NCBI GenBank assembly: GCA_965222935.1
Contig: CBDCVA010000002.1
Location: 682,001-746,000, forward strand
Direction: 5' to 3'
DNA from: CBDCVA01 sp965222935 [NCBI: Candidatus Latescibacterota bacterium]
Lineage (GTDB): Bacteria > Latescibacterota > CBDCVA01
Length of the DNA: 64,000 bases
Shown: positions 27,825 through 36,690 of the stretch, one piece after another
How the letters are laid out: each line of letters opens with the position of its first letter
Position numbering within the stretch: the first letter of the stretch is position 1
Position numbers and translations under genes: made by a program
The notes under the pieces: generated by a model
Seen by the model: the letters and a program-made list of their open reading frames with translations, nothing else
The model's database searches: none
Told to the model about the DNA's origin: nothing

Positions 27825-30665
27825 TCAGTAGCCGGTCACCACTTCGACGAAGAGCCGACGGAAGCGCTTGTTCCGTACCGCCGCCTCGTCCGGATTGTCG
27901 AACTCCAGAGTGTGACTGAGCAGGCCGATATTGGCATACACGGGATAGCCCCAATAGTTCGACCCATTGCTGAACATGACCAGAAAGTCGGTCGTCGAAC
28001 GACTCTCCAGCCCCCTGGTCTTGTCTTTGATCTTGGCCGCGAAGAGGTTCCGGAACGTTCGATTGTCCGACTGCATGCGCCACCCTTGCTGAGCGAAACG
28101 CAGCGTCGTCCGCTTCGTGACACGCAGGTCTGCACGAATGATAGGAGCAGTACGGACCTCGTGGAGCAGCCGCTCGAAACCCCTATCACCGCCCTGACCC
28201 GCCTTGGGGTTCCGGGTGATGATGCGCGTGAGCACCTTGAACTGCGGTGTGATGTCCAGCATGCCCAACCGCCAACGGTAGTCCGCCTTGTTGCTCAGGG
28301 TGTACTCGTTCAGCCAGGCATCGGCCTGCTCGCTCTCGCTCAGAAATGGCGTCCGCAACGGCCCCCGGAACTGACGGTTGAGGATCGTCTTGAAGTTGTT
28401 GGTGATGTGGAATCCCCGCAGAGGCTCATTGCGCACGCTCAGCCAGGAACTATGCACGAGGCTGTTCTGGCGGGTGAGTTGATCGAAGAGCCGGTCTCCG
28501 GGCTGCGGCCCCAGATCGCTCGGGATCGGTCGATCGCGGGTCGATCTCTGTACCGGATCATAGACGTGATTCGGGATGTCATCCCGCACGCGCTTGGTGT
28601 CGTGCCTGAACTCGAGCGTGCCAAAGCTGCGGATGTCGGCATCGTAGGTCAGCTTGAAATACCGCATTTGGGTCTTGCCGCCGCGGCCAGGCTCTTCAAG
28701 GTCCATCAGGCCAGCGGTCACCCCCACGTCGCGGAAGGGTACCGCCGAGACGAACCAGTGCGGCCCTTCCAGGTCCTTGTCGTAAGGGAAGTCCGCCTTC
28801 TCGTCGTTCTCCCGGTCGTCGATGACGCCGTTGTTGTTGAAGTCGTCCCCGTAGATGAACGGCAAAGGGTCCGAGTAGTAGAGCAGGAAGGGCTCCTCCC
28901 AGTCCGGGATGCCATCGAAATCGCGGTCGTCGTCCGGCACGCCGTCCTGGTCCTCGTCCACTCCGGGGAAGACCCCGGCATCGGGACGGAACTGAAGCTG
29001 CCGGAAAATGGGTTCCTCGATTCGCGCGTCATCGGGCCACTGGTCGCCGTCGTCGTTATCGTCCACCAGCGGGAATTCCACCGCCAGCGAAGCCGTCCGG
29101 ACGTCAGGATCAGGAAGGAAGCCGCCTTGATCGGTCTGGAGCGTGACCCCGCCGCGACGGCTGTTGTAGCTGGTATAATTGGGGGCGATGTGGAAATACT
29201 CGAAGCCTGCGGTCAAAGGCCCGATCTGTTTGAGCACGTTGACGAACCAGCCCGTCTCGCGCGACGCCTTGATCTGCTGCCCCGGGGTGGTAGGAAACTG
29301 GCTGAACACCCAGTTGTTGCTGACCTCGCCTTCGATCTTAACGCCCAGGAGGTTGAGCGACCAGTCGAAGCTCAGAAGCGACTGACCGGTCAGGAACCCG
29401 TAGTCGATTCGGATGCGCCGCTTGTTGGAGCCGTCGGTGACGTTGCCGGGGGCTCGATCGTAGACGATGTTCTGCGTCTCCCGATCCACGAACTCGCCCC
29501 GGTCGCCCTGGGAGCGATCGAAGAACGGGTGCATCTGACGGATCTCTATCCGGTAGTCGTTGGCCACCACCGCCTCCACCACAGCCCGTTTGGGCGTCCC
29601 CAACTCGACCGCGGTCGGGATGGTGAAGGCGTATTCGATGACATCGGAGCCGTTCGCCTGCCGGAAACCCGCTCCGACCTCCGTCCCCGGACTCCGGACC
29701 TCGCCGCCGTTCCCCACCGTGAAGACGACCGTTGTGTCAGAACCGCCAGACCGGCCGAACATGACCGTCAACAGAACGGATGAATCCCCGACCAGGGCAC
29801 CGCCGCGTCCGTCTTCGGGCGAATCGTCACTGAAGACGACGACAAGCTTTTCGGGAGGCTGCTGGGTGGATGAGATGGTGCCCCTGAGGGGATTGAGGCG
29901 GGCGCTCTTGGTCACGTCCTCAGCGTGTTGATTGACGAAGGTGCTACCCAGCCGAACAGCACCGTCAAACAGCTTGGATTCCCACCTCCCGCCGAAGTTC
30001 TGCACGGGGAACCTCTCAAACCTCTTCCGTCCCGTCACCGGATCGCCCGCAGCGGGGTCGGTCTTGAGTTCGAAGGGAATGGAAAACACCTGATCGATTC
30101 CAAACTTGAACTCGTTGGTGCCCCGCCACTGCACAAGCGTGAACTTGTGGTGGCGCGGGGACGCAACATCGAACCGCATGCCCGTCATCCGGACGAGGTT
30201 CAGCGTGAGCGGCGTGAACCTCGTCCGGATGTCGTCGCCGACGGTGAAGCGTGCCTCCCAGCCTGCGATGCTGTCCTGGAAGATGGCTAGCTCAAGAAAC
30301 GAGCTCAGCCAGAGGGTGTCCTTAAGTTGGACGCTACCTATCTCACTCAGGTCTTTCCTTTGGACGTCGACTACGAAAGGCTTCCCGGGACGAGCCTCGT
30401 TGTAACCGAGCAGCCGGAATCCCTCAAGCAGGAAGTTGCCCAGCGGGTCGAAGCGCTTGTCCGCGTCCAACTCGCGCTTGTATGAGATGTAGTTCTTATC
30501 ACCGTAGTTGAGGAATCCTTCGCGCTGTTCGCGCGACAGGAAAGGCTTGGCGGGCCGGCGCCACTCGCGCAGCACGCCATCCTCCCCCCAGGCCGGCCAT
30601 ACCGGACCCAACACGACGACCAGCGCCAAGAGGAACGGCCGTACGAAGGATGGGAGGCGATGCAT
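27825..30665 (-). CDS. giant secreted protein with Asp-rich calcium-type loops, paralogue B
   Basis: About 946 residues. The signal peptide starts MHRLPSFVRPFLLALVVVLG and ends WPAWGED; the ATG at 30665 is preferred over the frame-open position at 30695. It shares with paralogue A the N-terminal EGFLNYGDKNY / EGYLNYAKDKY block, GATFVNQHAEDVT-like text and VEAVVANDYRI. It also shares the Asp-rich cluster at about 530-625 (DDNDDGDQWPDD, DEDQDGVPDDDRDFDG, DDFNNNGVIDDREND) and the RFAQQG block near the C-terminus. The function is unknown. The calcium-type loops suggest an extracellular, ion-stabilised fold. It lies upstream of paralogue A and downstream of a collapsed third copy. Confidence 0.75.
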   Translation of the reverse strand: MHRLPSFVRPFLLALVVVLGPVWPAWGEDGVLREWRRPAKPFLSREQREGFLNYGDKNYISYKRELDADKRFDPLGNFLLEGFRLLGYNEARPGKPFVVDVQRKDLSEIGSVQLKDTLWLSSFLELAIFQDSIAGWEARFTVGDDIRTRFTPLTLNLVRMTGMRFDVASPRHHKFTLVQWRGTNEFKFGIDQVFSIPFELKTDPAAGDPVTGRKRFERFPVQNFGGRWESKLFDGAVRLGSTFVNQHAEDVTKSARLNPLRGTISSTQQPPEKLVVVFSDDSPEDGRGGALVGDSSVLLTVMFGRSGGSDTTVVFTVGNGGEVRSPGTEVGAGFRQANGSDVIEYAFTIPTAVELGTPKRAVVEAVVANDYRIEIRQMHPFFDRSQGDRGEFVDRETQNIVYDRAPGNVTDGSNKRRIRIDYGFLTGQSLLSFDWSLNLLGVKIEGEVSNNWVFSQFPTTPGQQIKASRETGWFVNVLKQIGPLTAGFEYFHIAPNYTSYNSRRGGVTLQTDQGGFLPDPDVRTASLAVEFPLVDDNDDGDQWPDDARIEEPIFRQLQFRPDAGVFPGVDEDQDGVPDDDRDFDGIPDWEEPFLLYYSDPLPFIYGDDFNNNGVIDDRENDEKADFPYDKDLEGPHWFVSAVPFRDVGVTAGLMDLEEPGRGGKTQMRYFKLTYDADIRSFGTLEFRHDTKRVRDDIPNHVYDPVQRSTRDRPIPSDLGPQPGDRLFDQLTRQNSLVHSSWLSVRNEPLRGFHITNNFKTILNRQFRGPLRTPFLSESEQADAWLNEYTLSNKADYRWRLGMLDITPQFKVLTRIITRNPKAGQGGDRGFERLLHEVRTAPIIRADLRVTKRTTLRFAQQGWRMQSDNRTFRNLFAAKIKDKTRGLESRSTTDFLVMFSNGSNYWGYPVYANIGLLSHTLEFDNPDEAAVRNKRFRRLFVEVVTGY

Positions 30666-30681
30666 CAAGGCATTGATCCTG

Positions 30682-31241
30682 TCATCGACCGGCAAAGCCT
30701 ACGATCTCGACGAAGAACCGATTGATCTTTTCGTCTCGGAAGCGGCTGTCTCTGTCACGGAACTCGCTCCGACGACGATGGAAGCCCAAGGAGGTGACCA
30801 GGCTGGTACCAAAGTATGCCGACGTATTCTGGATCATCAGAACCATGTCGCTTGCGCTGAACGACTCCCGAGGGCTGCCCTTGTCTCGGAACTGGAAGGC
30901 GAAGAAGTTCCGCGCTCGCTCCTGCATGGCCTCGACCATCATGGCAACCGGGGTGGGTGAGACGGGCATGTCATAGCTGAAGGAGATCGTCTCGAAGCCG
31001 TTCGCCTCGATGTGGTCGCCCACCACGACGCCGCCGGCGCTGCTGGACACGAACCGCGTGATGACGCTGTCACCCTCGGTGACCCAAAGATGGCCGCTTC
31101 GCCGCGGAGGCTGGTGATGCCTTCGTCGCGGGTCACGTCCTCAGCATGCTGGTTGACGAACGTGGCTCCAAGCTCTATCGCATCGCCCACCTGTGTGCGC
31201 CAGTGTGCGTCGAAAAACGGGACAGACCCGACGGAGACCAC
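30682..31241 (-). pseudogene. collapsed third paralogue of the giant secreted proteins
   Basis: The first part reads VGSVPFFDAHWRTQVGDAIE and ATFVNQHAEDVTRDEG, matching the first third of paralogue A. A small deletion and frameshift follow. Another frame then gives GGVVVGDHIEANGFETISFS and SPTPVAMMVEA. That jumps directly to ERARNFFAFQFRDKGSPRES and a normal C-terminus ending RFFVEIVGFAGR. Roughly 500 residues present in paralogue A between VEA and ERARN, including the whole Asp-rich cluster, are missing. There is no signal peptide. It is a deletion derivative of a tandem duplicate, closer to A than to B. Confidence 0.75.
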
Positions 31242-31408
31242 GGCGGGGCTTCCCCTAGCAACATCGCCGTCAGGCGTTCTGAATGGTCTATACGAGGGTC
31301 GTGCGCATGTATGCGCCCGGTTCGCGCCCTGTCAAGCGCTGGTTCATGTGGAAAGCCCGAACTGCCCTGGAACTCCGGGCCACTAGGGGCTCGGCGGGCC
31401 AGAAGTGA

Positions 31409-31443
31409 GAAGGCCGGAGACCTCGACGAGACCCCCGGCCTTC
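31409..31443. terminator. GC-rich inverted repeat, possible terminator
   Basis: GAAGGCCGG at 31409-31417 pairs perfectly with CCGGCCTTC at 31435-31443. It lies just past the stop of the minus-strand CBM9-like gene. A T-rich stretch follows on the minus strand only weakly (TTCTCACTTCT), so the terminator call is moderate. Confidence 0.45.
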
Positions 31444-31465
31444 CGGGACCCTAGGTCGGTGAAAC

Positions 31466-32377
31466 CTACTTCAAGAGCTGCTTCACCTGGCCCCAGCTCG
31501 CCGTCTCGACGGCTACCGGCCCCCCGGGGGCAAGGGACGTCCAACTGGCGTTTTCAGGGTCGCCGCCTCCCTCGCCGCCATGGACAAAGAACTGGCCGTT
31601 AAACCCCGAGCCGTCCGCGTCGATTACGAGAAAGGCCCAGCCCAACTCACGTCCCTCGAACGGAGCCACGAACGCCGGGTCCTGGGCAGTGAAGCCATCC
31701 CAGGACACGAAGGTCTCCAACTTCCAGTTCGAGCCCGAGGCGCCGGCTACGACTTCAGTGGGATCGACGGTCGTCTCCGCAAGAGCCTCGGGGACGTCGG
31801 TGCCGAAGAAATGCGCGGTACTACCCGGATTGGCCGGATCCTGGGAGATGCGTCGAACCAAATCCTGGCTCCCCTGACCGGGAGCGGCGCGCCACCAGTA
31901 GCTTAACCAGCCCGGGTCGCTTCTCGTGCCAGAGCCGCCTTTAGTATCGAGGTAGAGCGACGCAACGTCCGAGTTCGCGTAGGACATGCCCGTGCCAACG
32001 CTGTGAATGTCCCAGATGTTGTCGGTCGCATCGAAGAGGACGTAGATCCCGTTATCGTCCCACGCGGAGTAGAACTCGAACGAGAAATCTTCGGAGGTCC
32101 CGCCTTCCGCCCCCTCGAACTGCGTCGGCGGAGGGAAAAGTGAGAACGTGTCGGCCAGGAACCAGGGCTGCGCTATGATGCGTTCCCAGTCCCATACACC
32201 GTCGGTATACGCCGAGTCGATCCACTCGGACCCATCACCGTCGATGACCGGCGTCAAGCCGGCAGGGAGCTTGGGGGTTTCCCAGTTGACGTCAAGCCGG
32301 GCGGTCGCCGTATTGACCGCGAGAGTGGAAGCGAGTAGGACGACGGCCAGCCCTACGATCCATTTGTGACGGCCCAT
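31466..32377 (-). CDS. secreted CBM9/DOMON-like sugar-binding protein
   Basis: 303 residues from ATG 32377 (MGRHKWIVGLAVVLLAS, a clear signal peptide preceded by AGAGGGGA); the frame continues 20 codons upstream without support. The fold resembles family 9 carbohydrate-binding modules: VIDGDGSEWIDSAY at the start, FSAWDDNGIYVLFDATDN, then a long beta-rich domain with ELGWAFLVIDADGSG. The C-terminus ends with a Trp-x-x-Val-Lys tail (SWGQVKQLLK). The partner or substrate is unknown. It may act with the giant secreted paralogues downstream on the same strand. Confidence 0.7.
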   Translation of the reverse strand: MGRHKWIVGLAVVLLASTLAVNTATARLDVNWETPKLPAGLTPVIDGDGSEWIDSAYTDGVWDWERIIAQPWFLADTFSLFPPPTQFEGAEGGTSEDFSFEFYSAWDDNGIYVLFDATDNIWDIHSVGTGMSYANSDVASLYLDTKGGSGTRSDPGWLSYWWRAAPGQGSQDLVRRISQDPANPGSTAHFFGTDVPEALAETTVDPTEVVAGASGSNWKLETFVSWDGFTAQDPAFVAPFEGRELGWAFLVIDADGSGFNGQFFVHGGEGGGDPENASWTSLAPGGPVAVETASWGQVKQLLK

Positions 32378-33428
32378 GATGTCCCCTCTTTGATGTGGCT
32401 TGAACAAGACAGTCTCTTCTACTGAGGGGTCCGGCATCCCCCTATCGGATTCTCAAGTTGCGGTCCATCCTCTCTCTAGCGATCCCAAGTCTCCCGTTTC
32501 ACCCTCCGGCCGGAGCAGAGTCTTAAGGAATAACTCATACAATAATATAAGGATCTTCCGAAATCATGTCAAGACCCCTCTGGAGAAAAACATCAGCAGG
32601 CGGCAGCGCCCTTTCCGGGGTGATCTGCCCCCCAAACATACAACCGGTTATGTTAGTCGCGTAACGGGCCGGGTGGGGTATTGCGATCGTCATCAGAAGT
32701 CAGATATATGGTACGCCCTGCCGCAACCCCTCTAAAATCAACGGTTTTCGGGTTGCCGGTCACCGGGATCTCAGGTGCACGTACGGGCTGAGAGGGGGCG
32801 TCAAGATGATGAGCGAGGGAGTCGATGGGATAAGGGACGGCTTCCCGGGCACACCGTGCAATGTGCGATCGGTGCTGGACAAGATCAGGCTGATTGCGAT
32901 GTACCTCAGCGATACGACGGGAGCACACGCCCTCTGGAGCAATGAGTCGCAGAATTAGTCCTCTGGTAGCGGGGAGGTCGCCGTCTAGGAGGTGTGTCGA
33001 TGAGCTTGATTTGTGCAGTGCTGATCGGAAGGCTAAGCACCGCGTACTCTTAGCCATAACGTACTATCTTGACGAAAGCCGCTCCTAGCTGTATCCATCG
33101 TCATTAGAGGGCGTGTGCACAGCGTTAGGGATACGCCCTTAGAGGAGAAGCACCACCGCATGAAGCGCGTCCGTGCGAAGGTCAATATGCGCGGACTTTC
33201 GCGCGCCGAAGGCCTCGCATGTGCTCGACAGCCTGGTGAGGGTTGCCACGCACGTGGAGCAAGTGACACCCTTCGAGCGACCCACCCTGGAACCGATGAT
33301 CGAGTCGGGTGTGATTCGTGCCGCAAAGTCGAGCGCTCGTCAAGCGCACCGTGGCGAGCGGTGACTAGAGCGTTCGCAAGCCTCCTCGAGGGCGGGTAAG
33401 CCACCGGCAACGATGATGGCCCGCTAGG
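32378..33428. other. 1-kb gene-poor stretch, no recognised gene
   Basis: No frame matches a family I recognise. Two short plus-strand frames look slightly protein-like: a 51-codon one from about 32806 (SVLDKIRLIAMYLSD) and 33173-33364 (VLDSLVRVATHVEQVTPFER). Neither has a good ribosome-binding site. There is no tRNA or CRISPR. It separates the CBM9-like gene from the cassette array and probably contains gene debris. Confidence 0.35.
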
Positions 33429-33806
33429 CTATAGCAGGCCACGTGGAATCCCATCCAGCTTGCGGGCATCGCCGGTCCGAAAGTCGATCTTAGCAGACAA
33501 ACCGAGCTCTTCAGCCTTCGCCACACATCGCGTAACATACTCATCAGCAAGATCGACAGCCGTGATCTGATAGCCATGCTCGGCTAGGGCAAAGGTGTAG
33601 AACCCAGTGCCGAAGCCGATCTCAAGAAGCTTTCCGCGAGGTGGCAGGTAATTCTCCAGATAACGCAAAGTGATATCAGCTTCAAGTTGGTGGCGCTCCA
33701 ACCTGTTTGCCTCGACATCCCAGCCAGTATTGTACATCTTGCGTGTATCGCTTAGGTCGTCCATGGTAATGCCAGTAGATTGGGAACTGTTCGATTTCTC
33801 GACCAC
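33429..33806 (-). pseudogene. C-terminally truncated class I SAM methyltransferase (cassette gene)
   Basis: 125 residues. Motif I LLEIGFGTGFYTFALAEHGY and the following ITAVDLADEY (motif II acidic residue) are intact, then DARKLDG. The frame stops at GIPRGLL, where a normal methyltransferase of this type would continue for another 100 residues with motifs IV-VI. It begins seven bases after the crossover base of the attC-like site at 33813-33896, as expected for the first gene of a cassette. No attC-like site is seen past its stop, so the distal part of this cassette has probably been lost. Confidence 0.6.
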
Positions 33807-33812
33807 GGTTGC

Positions 33813-33896
33813 ATATAACGTCTTCCGGTTGCCGAATCCGCGAACGCAGTTGCGCGAAGGGCCGTATGGTCCGAAGCCGGGGGCACGGTATTAGAC
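33813..33896 (-). other. attC-like recombination site D (degenerate)
   Basis: On the minus strand it runs from GTCTAAT (33896-33890) to GTTATAT (33819-33813), which fits the R''/R' ends RYYYAAC and GTTRRRY with mismatches. The inner arms CCGGTTGCC and GGGGGCACGG pair only partly. It lies exactly at the end of pyrE, with the pyrE stop codon inside the site, and just ahead of the methyltransferase ATG. Position and spacing support it more than sequence does. Confidence 0.45.
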
Positions 33897-34448
33897 GCAG
33901 TCTTGGGCCAATTGTTCAAGTTCACCCAGGGTGAATACTGAACTCAGGAAACTTCCGATTTCGCGTAGATTCCCCGAAGCTCCTTGCTGACGATCGATTA
34001 CACAAATGGCATGATGGACTTTCAAGCCAATTTTCCTCATCTCTAAAGTTGATTCACGGATCTGTCCTGCAGTCGTTGCCACATCCTCTACGACGACCAC
34101 AGTTTCACCTTCATGAAAACCTCCTTCAACCAGATTACATGTTCCATATGTCTTAGGTTACTTTCGAACGTACAAGCTTGGCTTTCCAATCCTCAGAGAA
34201 AGGCCTGTTGCCAACAGAATACCACCCAACTCAAGACCGGCTAACTTATCGAAATCTTTCGGTAGAAGCTTCTCCAATTTGTCAACAATTGCGCCCAAAA
34301 GAACAGGATTACTTTCGAATCTATACTTGTCCCAATAAACCCCACTGGTTTTGTCTGACCTTAATCTAAACTCTCCGCTTAGATACGAAGCGGCCTTTAT
34401 GCCTCTGGCGAGTTGAGCTCGTGTCAATGAAGAAGGTTTCCTATCCAA
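33891..34448 (-). pseudogene. pyrE: orotate phosphoribosyltransferase with one in-frame UAA
   Basis: The frame from ATG 34448 reads through LSGEFRLRSDKTSGVYWDKY, then GGILLATGLSLRIGKPSLYVRK, then TAA (34158-34160). It continues in the same frame as PKTYGTCNLVEGGFHEG, then VVVVEDVATTAGQ (the PRPP-binding loop), to a stop at 33891. Family members have VRKKPKEYGTG at this point, so the stop stands where a conserved Lys (AAA) is expected: a single A-to-T change. The total would be 185 residues, near full length. It starts seven bases after attC-like site C and ends inside site D, as a cassette gene would. It encodes the UMP biosynthesis step orotate plus PRPP to OMP. Confidence 0.75.
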
Positions 34449-34454
34449 GATTGC

Positions 34455-34550
34455 GTGTAACGTTTACCAGTTGCCGAATCCGCGAAGCGGGTTGCCGAAG
34501 GCCAAGGCGGCGAATGGCGGCGTAGTGCAGGCCAAGTGTCATGTGTAGTG
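34455..34550 (-). other. attC-like recombination site C (degenerate)
   Basis: The left end GTGTAAC (34455-34461) is the complement of a GTTACAC core. The central part CCGCGAAGCGGGTTGCCGAAG and GGCCAAGG is nearly identical to the centre of site B at 38.4 kb. The right arm (GGCCAAGTGTCATGTGTAG) no longer pairs with the left, so it is probably a decayed site. It lies between the peptidase gene's stop and the pyrE start codon. Confidence 0.5.
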
Positions 34551-34613
34551 GACGAAGCACTAGGATGCCAAAGTAAGAAGTCCATAATACAAGCAGCGTT
34601 ACCTCAGAAAGCA

Positions 34614-35480
34614 TTAAAACGATTTGATATAATGCCGCCACTCCACTTCTACTTCTTCTATCTTTTGGCCATATATTTGATAAAAGTGATCGGCAATCTC
34701 TGGGTCTTCGTACTGAGAAAGTAAGAATAAGGATTTGAGCTTACCCCACCCCCATTTCTCTATCAAGAAATGGATCCAAATACCACTTATCGTATATAGG
34801 CGCTCACGCTTCCAAAAATTTTCTGTTATGGCTATCTCAGATAAGAGTGGAATTTGCTCGACATCTATGGATGTCGAATTCAAAAAATCATTGCGATTGG
34901 CGTCAGGGCTCGACATATGTTCAGCATAAACCCCAACTCCTTCCTGAAAGAGAGGAGGAGCCTCTCCATAAAAGCGACCCCATATCATATGGGCTATTTC
35001 GTGGCGAAATCGCTGCATATAATTAGGATCCTGTCGTGTATCTAAAAAATAGAACAGAACAAATGGGTCTGTTAGTGAACCGAAAGATCTATCCGTCTTT
35101 GTATGGACGATAAAGCAAATAAATCTCGTCTGTAATGCCACTTTTTCTTGTTTTGATCGTGGCTTGATATGGAAAAATTGCAATAACTGTTTATGTATTT
35201 CCTCAAATTCACTGAGGAAGATATCAGGCATATTGTCATCGATATCCTGGACATCATTGTGATAATGTACCAAGAAATGAGGCAGTAAACGAGATTCCCA
35301 TGAGAGCGAGGAGACGAGGGAAGGCAGTCTAATATGCATATCTTGTATATTTTCAAACCATGATGGGGACGACACTGCGTTTTTTAGATCATCTAAATTC
35401 TTGATGACATATAGATCGGATGCATTAGACATATTATTTAACCCTAGAATAATTGTGATGGAAAAGAGAAGGCAATACAC
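34614..35480 (-). CDS. secreted HExxH peptidase, MA-like (gluzincin)
   Basis: 288 residues with a hydrophobic N-terminal signal (MYCLLFSITIILGL). The zinc motif is RHEIAHMIWG, followed 15-20 residues later by PLFQEGVGVYAE, whose Glu is the expected third zinc ligand of gluzincins. This is the Peptidase_MA-type arrangement. The C-terminal half (WGWGKLKSLF) also fits. The gene is strikingly AT-rich (many AAA/ATA codons) against its GC-rich surroundings, a strong sign of transfer. It is followed by attC-like site C, so it was probably a cassette gene. Specificity is unknown. Confidence 0.7.
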   Translation of the reverse strand: MYCLLFSITIILGLNNMSNASDLYVIKNLDDLKNAVSSPSWFENIQDMHIRLPSLVSSLSWESRLLPHFLVHYHNDVQDIDDNMPDIFLSEFEEIHKQLLQFFHIKPRSKQEKVALQTRFICFIVHTKTDRSFGSLTDPFVLFYFLDTRQDPNYMQRFRHEIAHMIWGRFYGEAPPLFQEGVGVYAEHMSSPDANRNDFLNSTSIDVEQIPLLSEIAITENFWKRERLYTISGIWIHFLIEKWGWGKLKSLFLLSQYEDPEIADHFYQIYGQKIEEVEVEWRHYIKSF

Positions 35481-35744
35481 ATTTGTCTCCTTATGCCTTA
35501 TCCATTACATATAAGGGTCCTCTTGTCGATATCCAACACTACGGAAGAATCGCGCTTTTGTTCGACCTACGGAATGCACGTCAGAAAGCAGATATTGATC
35601 GACTTCCTGAGTCGGTATCAGCGCATTTCATCTGTCAGCCAACTTCATGGGACCAGTACCTTAGAATTAGCTCCACTTCTCATGCCATGGCCCATTGACC
35701 TGCGTCCAGTGGTTGTACAGTATCAGTAATCAGGCTGTATCTGT

Positions 35745-36000
35745 CAATAGAGTTTCGGGAGCTGGTGGTCGGTATCCCAGGGCGCTGTGAGGTCGGAACC
35801 GGTTGTACGGCTGGCGCCAGAACTCGATCGACACCTTGGCTTCCGGCAGTGTTTCGAATAGCTCTCCGTTGAGCAACGCGTCCCTGAGCTTGCCGATGAA
35901 CGACTCAATATAACCGTTTTCCCCTGGACTGCCGGGTTCAATCTACAGAGTCTTGACGCCCACGTGGGCCAGCCGCGCACGCACGGCCCACCTCTGGCGG
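35745..36000 (-). pseudogene. IS3-family OrfB transposase C-terminal remnant
   Basis: The minus strand reads VGVKTL, a TAG, IEPGSPGENGYIESFIGKLR, DALLNGELFETL, then YNRFRPHSALGYRPPAPETL. This is the end of an IS2/IS3-type DDE integrase, with the catalytic Glu in ENGYIES. The TAG replaces the Tyr of the usual TLYIEPG. The N-terminal two thirds of OrfB, OrfA and the terminal repeats were not found. It sits upstream of the peptidase gene and downstream of PhyH copy 2. Confidence 0.75.
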
Positions 36001-36298
36001 CGCCTGCGGTGGCATAGCGGCCACGGAGGATCCGATGTCCGTGCGGTCCGGGTCAGGGGTCATGGACATCACAGGGTGCAGTCATTCGCAACCAAAGCTT
36101 TGCGTATTCGGGTATAACGTAGCCATTGTGGGCGCAAGGCGCATCTGTTTTTCGTGTGGGTGAGACCTACTTTGGAGAGAAGTTTCGGGACGGGGGAACC
36201 ATGTACGCGGAGTCAGGACGTGAGCCAATGTCTAAAGCATGGGTCGGGGGTAGCTCGGGGCATAGCAGTGGTTAAATTCGCTCAGCCGGAGGGATGGC
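36001..36298. other. gene-free stretch beside IS3 remnant
   Basis: I see nothing recognisable between the IS3 remnant and the small open frame at 36299; likewise 36419-36690 up to the phyH stop. The interval probably represents debris from insertion events. Confidence 0.35.
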
Positions 36299-36418
36299 AT
36301 GATTAACGTAATGGCGGATGTAGTAATCGGGGCGTTCGTTGGAACTGTGGTATTCCTGATCAGCCCGGCGGCGCGCCTGGGCATTGAGGAGGCCATAGTC
36401 GAGGCGGAATATCCTTAG
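36299..36418 (+). CDS. possible 39-residue single-pass membrane peptide
   Basis: ATG 36299 is preceded by GGAGG eight bases upstream. The translation has one hydrophobic segment (VVIGAFVGTVVFLISPAA) and an acidic tail ending EEAIVEAEYP. No homologue is recognised. Such short frames occur by chance, so support rests only on the ribosome-binding site and the hydrophobic helix. Confidence 0.3.
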   Translation: MINVMADVVIGAFVGTVVFLISPAARLGIEEAIVEAEYP

Positions 36419-36690
36419 GCGGTACCCTCAGGCGGGCGAGTTTCTCTGAGAAATCGTTACGAAGGCTTGACAACGATCGACGCTGGGGTATGATGATCGA
36501 CAGTAGGGACCGGAGAGGATTCTACGGGGCTGAAATGGGAAATTACGCCCCATACCATCGTGCCGCGCGAAGCGAAGCCTGGGAAGCTCGCCAGCTATCC
36601 TCATGTTTCAGAGCCGCATCGAACTGCCTCTTGACGCTGACGCCTCAAAACTGGCCTGATATAGTCCGTGCTCTTCTAGGCCAGTGAGGT

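Noticed and set aside
27627-29783. 718-residue open frame on the plus strand
   Set aside because: It lies opposite the two giant secreted genes, whose signal peptides, repeated blocks and paralogy prove the minus strand codes. It is a high-GC antisense shadow.
33040-33130. Sixth attC-like site (CCATAAC ... GTTAGGG)
   Set aside because: The ends fit the core pattern, but the inner arms show no complementarity and no cassette gene ends there.
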